Source: Parus major (Eukaryota; Chordata; Aves; Passeriformes; Paridae). Taken from it: a stretch of DNA of 64,000 nt. Location of the stretch: assembly GCF_001522545.3 (NCBI RefSeq), contig NC_031769.1, forward strand, positions 10,950,070 through 11,014,069, in the 5' to 3' direction. Shown in pieces: positions 61,741 through 64,000 of this stretch. How positions within the stretch are numbered: position 1 is the first letter of the stretch; each line of letters starts with the position of its first letter. Below the pieces are notes generated by a model. That model was not told the origin of the DNA. It did no database searches and worked only from the letters and a program-made list of their open reading frames with translations. The position numbers and the translations under genes were made by a program.

Positions 61741-64000
61741 ACACAATATGAAACTAAGGTGAAAAATATGTGGTGTCACAGAGGTAAGCACAGCTTGTGC
61801 TGAGGCCTGCTCTGAGGATGGGAGCTGATGGCCCTCACACTGAACAAAACCTTCCATTTCAAAGATGTGGGCAGAGCTACTTGTGATGGGTTCTGCTCAG
61901 GACATCCCACTGCCCAGCAGGACTCACACAGCCCTTACTGCACCTCTGGTTTAAATTACATGTTTGCCACCAAGTTTCTTTTGTTGTTTTTTGATCAGGA
62001 AGGTGGAGTGTAAATCCAGTGTGCCACCTTAAAATGAGCAAAACTAGAGAAACCATAAAAAGGCTTCAAAAACAAAAGGAATTGTTTTTTCAAAGGTTGA
62101 GGAATGGTTTATAAGAACTGCATAGAGCTTCTCTTAGTAAATGTCGTAATAAAGGTTCATTGATTAAAAGAAATTGGTTCTATTGCTCATAATAGCATCT
62201 CATTGATTGAAAAGCATTGCCTGGAATGGTTTCCTCCTAAGCAGCATCTGTTGTGTATTAACCTTTCAGCCTTCAGAATCAAGGGATATGAATTTCTTGC
62301 TCAAACTACTGGTCAGATGACCCATCCATGACATTTAATAAATTGCAACTCTGCACATAGATTCAGGATTTCATAAAAAAAAAGGGAAAAACACGTTATA
62401 AAGAAGGCACAGTTTTCATGATGCATGGTATAACTGAGTTATTTATGTTAAAAAACCAAAATTGTCCAAACTCAGAGTGTAAATTCTATTTCATTAAAAG
62501 CATGAAACAAATTTTAGGATAACCATCCAGCCTTTACTGGTAAACAGCAATGTAATGATTGAACATTGAATGAAAGAGAATCTGTCATGTCTAGTTTGTT
62601 AGGAAAAACCATACAAGGACAAGGCAGCTTTGATTTAATCTTTGAACTAGTTAAAATGAATGTAGCTACCTATCACACTGACATTAGCAATAGCATGTGT
62701 ACATGATTATAGAAACACATTCATTATTTTCTCTATTTTGCTTTTATTTAAAAAAATATTTTAAAAGTGGTACAGTTTATTATTGTTACCAGATTTCATA
62801 AGAGAAAAATTATCTCATAAAACTGTAATAAGGATAGTTTTATTAAAGAGATTTGATTGTTTTCAGTTAATCTCTAAAATACTTTTTACACATTTATTTT
62901 TCTTTCTGCATAGAAGCTACTTGGATAGCTCAGATTGAGATCTAAACTATCTGTACTGGAAACAAAATAAAGTATGAAGAGGAAGATTTAATTATTAAAA
63001 GTCTATTTATTTTTAAATCAAATGAGACATAGTTCAAAACAGTTCACTGACTGTCCTGCTGTACAGTTGTGGCATGAGCAATAATTTAACCATTTAAGAT
63101 ATTTGCATTTGTGACTTTACAGTACAATATCTGACATAAAATTATGTATCAAACTATTTGATAAAATAGTTTATTAAAAATTAAATCTTAAGCTGTCTTC
63201 CAGTGGTTCCAGTTCAGGAGTTAAATGCAGTCTTACTTTGACAATGTTAAACAGTGTACAGACAGGTTTTAAGCAGTTCACAGATTAGTGGTGTCTGAGT
63301 CACACAAGGAAAACCAGCACTGTGCTGTTAATGTGCTTTTTTTTTTTGGTGCCAATTTCATGGTTAATACTACCAGTGTGCACTATAAACAAAACCAGGG
63401 AGAACTAAAATAAAAAGAGGAATATCTAAACCCAACTGTACGGAGCAAATCTGAGAATATAAGAAATTAAAAGGATGAGGAATAAGGAAGTGGGAGGCAT
63501 AAAAATAGTGAAGGACCAATATATCCTCAAAGAGGGTCAGTCAGTGCAACTTCTGGTTGAACAGATTATCTGTGTGCAGCACAGCACAGAAACTGATAAT
63601 ACCCAGCAGAGTAGCCAAGGCTGTAGGTGGAAGCACCAGGGTGCTGAGCTCTTATAAAATCCCAAAGTATAAGGCCAAATAGGCAGTAGTATTTATATTC
63701 TTAAAGTGAAATGTATTCTGCTAAATCTAATAGTATCAACCTGACCCCAGTGCTCAAATATAAGTTAATGATAGCCGTCCAAACTCATCAGTGCCCACTT
63801 TACACATGAAAATTTTATGAGTGCTTGGGGGTGTTCTCTGTACCTAAAATTGTCTCTTGAAAACTCTGAAAATGTGATCACTGCAATAAGTTAGTAATCA
63901 CAGAAATTAGATATTTCTCTTACAAAGTCCTCTAAGGATTCTGTCCCAGGGTTGAGCTCAGGGACACCTATCACAAATCTGAAGATTCCAGTTCCCCACC
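61741..64000. other. Unique AT-rich non-coding DNA
   Basis: No gene, RNA or repeat family is recognised up to the window end. A T10 run lies near 63339-63348. The 61-codon frame at 61828-62013 is unrecognised. Confidence 0.5.

Overview
This window reads as AT-rich nuclear DNA from a bird, and no complete protein-coding gene can be supported in it. The evidence for a bird is a set of degraded CR1 LINE fragments in both orientations. Several keep the typical CR1 3' end (the block ending in ATTCTATG-like octamers) or its reverse complement. There are no L1 or Alu-type elements. The many A/C-only and T/G-only tracts and the low GC content fit a songbird-like or other avian gene desert or large intron. 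The bird call is strong; any finer placement is a guess.

Layout. A minus-strand CR1 3' portion opens the window (1-588). CR1 fragments follow near 4.3 kb (-), 7.0 kb (+), 8.8-9.15 kb (-, very old), 33.8-34.1 kb (-), 39.1 kb (+, tiny), 44.4-44.5 kb (+), 45.4-45.7 kb (-) and 53.7-53.9 kb (+). At 61.4-61.7 kb (+) lies an internal piece of CR1 ORF2 (reverse transcriptase region) with a frameshift and stops. A GC-rich segment at 25.4-26.45 kb carries a 16-bp minisatellite that runs into a 589-base assembly gap. Microsatellites and low-complexity tracts are scattered throughout; the most structured are an AT cruciform at 47.9 kb, a TTA/TAA inverted microsatellite at 43.5 kb and a T/G tract of about 200 bp at 56.5 kb.

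Possible functional pieces are weak. Two short segments have good splice-site context and raised GC (2458-2658 and 16838-16917) and could be exons of a non-coding or unrecognised transcript. A tRNA-like A-box/B-box pair at 35.47-35.53 kb looks like the head of an old SINE. A poly(A)-signal-bearing segment near 21.2 kb has a faint LTR look. Nearly all short open frames in the window are what chance gives in AT-rich DNA, or are translations of repeats.

No rRNA gene, intact tRNA gene, CRISPR array, operon or prokaryotic signal was seen. No genes can be shown to work together here. The content is retrotransposon relics, tandem repeats and unique non-coding DNA whose regulatory content cannot be judged without cross-species alignment.
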